NCBI GenBank assembly: GCA_041912175.1 | Contig: JAYRNN010000142.1 | Span: 1-7,638 of the forward strand | DNA length: 7,638 bases | Origin: CAZAGA01 sp041912175 | GTDB taxonomy: Bacteria; Chloroflexota; Anaerolineae; Anaerolineales; UBA4823 | Direction: 5' to 3' | Shown: in pieces, positions 5,856-7,638 of the stretch | How positions within the stretch are numbered: the first letter of the stretch is position 1 | How the letters are laid out: the number at the start of each line of letters is the position of its first letter | Notes under the pieces: generated by a model | Told to the model about the DNA's origin: nothing | Database searches by the model: none | The model's input: the letters and a program-made list of their open reading frames with translations, nothing else | Translations under genes and position numbers: made by a program

Positions 5856-6860
5856 TTAAGGTTTTTGGATTGCGCCTCCTGATTCCCCGGTCTTGATGGA
5901 TGTACAGTTATGATCTGAGCATTCTTGGGAGAGGTTTGTCAAAGCGTTCATAATTTGCGTTGTAAGATTCGGGTTGCTGCTCAGACTCATTGCCTGTTGT
6001 AATTCTGCCTCGGCGCGCTCTAACTGTCCGAGCCGTTCATAGGCTAATCCCGAGTAAAAATGGATAATCGCCTGATTTGGCTTTAGGGAATTCGCGGAAT
6101 TAAAATATGTAATCGCATCAACAGTCCGGTTCTGCTGATAAGCGACGATCCCCATCCCGAATAAACTCTGCTGGTCTGCCGGATCGTAGGAAAGCGCTTT
6201 TAGGAAGGCCTGCTGCGCTAACGGAAGCTGATTGTCATTTAAGGCGAGATCACCGATTTGAGCCCATGTCGTTGGCGTATCGGTATCAAAATTGGCGGCC
6301 TGTAGTAAATTGTCCAGCGCTTGTTGGTTCTGTCCGAGAACCTTATTGGCGGCGGCAAGGTTAAGATAGATTTGCGCGTTGCCCGGATCGAGCGCCAACG
6401 CTGAATTGAAGTTATTCAGAGCTTCCTGAGGCTTTCCTTGTTGCAAGAGAGCCACCCCCAGATTGTTACGGGCGACTGCCAGAGCAGGGTCAAGTTTGAT
6501 TGCCCGGCGAAATTCTTTAATTGCCAATTCTTTTTCGCCGGCTTGATATACCGATTGGCCGAAGGCGTTGCGCAGACTGGCTGAGGTAGGCCATATCAGC
6601 GAAGAAACGTCCAATATTTGGCGTGAAAGATCTGTGCGATTGGCGTTGTTGGCAAGGATGCGCGCCAAGAAAGTAGTCAGCTCAGGCCCGGAGCTCCACA
6701 CAAACAGGGTAAGAAATACGATTGGAAGGACCAGAAGCCACAAGCAGATCCAAACCAGTGCGTTTCCTTGTATTTTCAAGGTAGCAGGGGGCTCATTGTG
6801 TGAAATATCCATCTCGGTTGTTGCCTGGTTTCTCGACCTCAGCTTCAAATCAGAGAACAT
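5856..6860 (-). CDS. Membrane-anchored protein with six extracytoplasmic TPR repeats
   Basis: This 334-residue protein has a charged N-terminal tail (1-31), one membrane segment (about 34-55) and an intervening helical region (56-92). Six uninterrupted 34-residue tetratricopeptide repeats follow (93-126, 127-160, 161-194, 195-228, 229-262, 263-296), several ending in LDPA/LDPG-type turns. The basic tail before the membrane segment suggests N-inside topology, placing the repeats outside. A C-terminal Cys pair (314, 319) could then be oxidised. TPR arrays are protein-binding scaffolds. The neighbours suggest a role in surface protein assembly, but this is inference. No Shine-Dalgarno sequence precedes the ATG at 6860, nor the alternative ATG at 6812. 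A TATATT at 6877-6872 would give a leader of only about five bases. The substrate and sortase genes follow on the same strand. Confidence 0.88.
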   Translation of the reverse strand: MFSDLKLRSRNQATTEMDISHNEPPATLKIQGNALVWICLWLLVLPIVFLTLFVWSSGPELTTFLARILANNANRTDLSRQILDVSSLIWPTSASLRNAFGQSVYQAGEKELAIKEFRRAIKLDPALAVARNNLGVALLQQGKPQEALNNFNSALALDPGNAQIYLNLAAANKVLGQNQQALDNLLQAANFDTDTPTTWAQIGDLALNDNQLPLAQQAFLKALSYDPADQQSLFGMGIVAYQQNRTVDAITYFNSANSLKPNQAIIHFYSGLAYERLGQLERAEAELQQAMSLSSNPNLTTQIMNALTNLSQECSDHNCTSIKTGESGGAIQKP

Positions 6861-6871
6861 AGGGTTAAATT

Positions 6872-6905
6872 AATATACGTTAACATTGAAAGGGCAGATT
6901 GTCAA
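6872..6905 (-). promoter_or_regulatory. Possible promoter of the TPR gene
   Basis: On the minus strand a perfect TTGACA lies at 6905-6900 and TATATT at 6877-6872, but the gap of 22 bases is longer than the normal 16-18. With a 17-base gap the -10 would be TAACGT (6882-6877), a poor match. The TTGACA overlaps the loop of the inverted repeat at 6893-6916. Either hexamer may be coincidental. Confidence 0.3.
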
Positions 6906-6916
6906 GGTAATCTGCC
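6893..6916. repeat. Perfect 8-base inverted repeat between methyltransferase and TPR genes
   Basis: GGCAGATT (6893-6900) and AATCTGCC (6909-6916) surround eight bases. On the minus strand it follows the methyltransferase stop by 55 bases and is succeeded by CTTTC, so it may be a weak terminator of that gene. Its loop holds most of a TTGACA, so an operator over the TPR promoter is the alternative. Confidence 0.5.
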
Positions 6917-6971
6917 GTTCACGATGCAATAGTCATACCTGTTTGATGCTTTACCATCCCCGTATGGCTGT

Positions 6972-7638
6972 TTACGGTTTACGACCGATATACAGCCAAT
7001 GCCGCGAGCTGGCTAACATACACCTCTCACGACTGATCTCGAACATTAAATCCAGCCACAGCTCGCGCTGTTGCCCCGTCAATTTATTGTAACCCTCGTC
7101 ATCTGCTGAGATGCAAGGCTCTGTTGCGACAAATGCCTGGGTTAAGACGCCCGTGCTTTCAAATAACGGCTCAATCTCATCGATCTTTGCAAAATATCCA
7201 CGAAATCCACCTCGGGGGTAATCCGGCGGATCATACCCGAGATCAATAATCGAGCGTACTTCATCCAATTCCTCGATCAAACCCGGTACATTTTTCATCA
7301 GATCACCCAGGATACCCAGGCGGCTGATGAAAGATGCGATGATGGTTCCGCCTGGCTTAAGGCGTTGAACAGCTTGCTGCACAGCTTGCAGACGATCCTC
7401 AGTATAGATGAGGTGGTATAGCGGACCCATTAATAATACGGCATCGAAATTCTGCTCTGGCACCTCATTGAGCCAGCGGGCATCCGATATACGGCAATCG
7501 ACAAGATGCGAAAATCCGAGCCTGGTCAAATGTTCTTGGCAGCGGGCAAGCTCGAATTTTGAGAGGTCAACAGATACGATGGGATATCCTCGGCTGGCAA
7601 GCCATACGGTGTGCCCTCCCGTCGCCGCGCCGATTTCC
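6972..7638 (-). CDS. Class I SAM-dependent methyltransferase, N-terminus cut by the right edge
   Basis: The minus-strand frame is open from base 7637 to the stop at 6972, giving 221 visible residues, and continues beyond the window. The first residues, EIGAATGGHTVWLASRG, form SAM-binding motif I, here with GxAxGG in place of the common GxGxG. The acidic residue of motif II is in IVSVDLS. Motif IV region FDAVLLMGPLYHL and the post-motif LKPGGTIIASF follow, as in Methyltransf_11/25-type enzymes. Only a short N-terminal cap should be missing. A TTG at 7529 is not a credible start, because motif I lies upstream of it in the same frame. The substrate is unknown: GPLYHL-type members act on small molecules or are uncharacterised. 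It reads toward the TPR gene but is separated by 111 bases and an inverted repeat, so it probably belongs to another unit. Confidence 0.9.
   Translation of the reverse strand, partial: EIGAATGGHTVWLASRGYPIVSVDLSKFELARCQEHLTRLGFSHLVDCRISDARWLNEVPEQNFDAVLLMGPLYHLIYTEDRLQAVQQAVQRLKPGGTIIASFISRLGILGDLMKNVPGLIEELDEVRSIIDLGYDPPDYPRGGFRGYFAKIDEIEPLFESTGVLTQAFVATEPCISADDEGYNKLTGQQRELWLDLMFEISRERCMLASSRHWLYIGRKP

Overview
The window looks like a piece of a Chloroflexota chromosome, most likely an Anaerolineae-type bacterium. This is an inference from several features: mid-range GC, exported proteins with Pro/Thr/Gln/Gly-rich low-complexity linkers, a two-component pair flanked by small membrane-anchored proteins of unknown function, and a sortase with an adjacent substrate. 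There is no rRNA or other taxonomic marker, so this rests on style rather than proof. I see no tRNA, rRNA, CRISPR array or insertion sequence.

Layout. Bases 1-113 (minus) carry what reads as the middle of an ApbE-type FMN transferase with no 5' part, so probably a remnant. A strong intrinsic terminator (125-156) closes the next gene, 189-992 (minus), an anchored exported protein with two LTxxQ-bearing modules and a Gly/His-rich centre. Divergent from it is an OmpR-family response regulator (1222-1905, plus) followed 12 bases later by its membrane histidine kinase (1918-3474, plus), ended by a hairpin and T-rich tail near 3581-3610. The rest is on the minus strand. Read in its own direction it runs: a class I methyltransferase cut by the right edge (6972-7638), a six-repeat exported TPR protein (5856-6860), a small four-cysteine protein with a sortase-type C-terminal signal (5365-5781), a sortase (4300-5298), and a small anchored protein with a DUF5666-like domain (3621-4079).

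How it may work together. The strongest non-coding signal is a promoter layout: TTCATC, five bases, TTCATC, nine bases, then a -10 hexamer. It occurs with identical spacing in front of the response regulator (1184-1215, plus) and just after the sortase stop codon, facing the DUF5666-like gene (4296-4265, minus). A weaker copy with the same spacing lies in front of the 189-992 gene (1098-1067, minus). Eleven-base tandem half-sites next to a -10 are the usual binding geometry of OmpR/PhoB-family regulators. The simplest model is that this regulator controls its own operon plus the two flanking anchored proteins, one of which may feed back on the kinase. In the regulator's own promoter the -10 ends six bases before the ATG, so that mRNA is predicted to be leaderless.

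The second module is a probable dedicated sortase-substrate pair. The substrate carries a non-canonical PPDTG signal, and a perfect 12-base inverted repeat lies between the two genes, ending ten bases before the sortase start.
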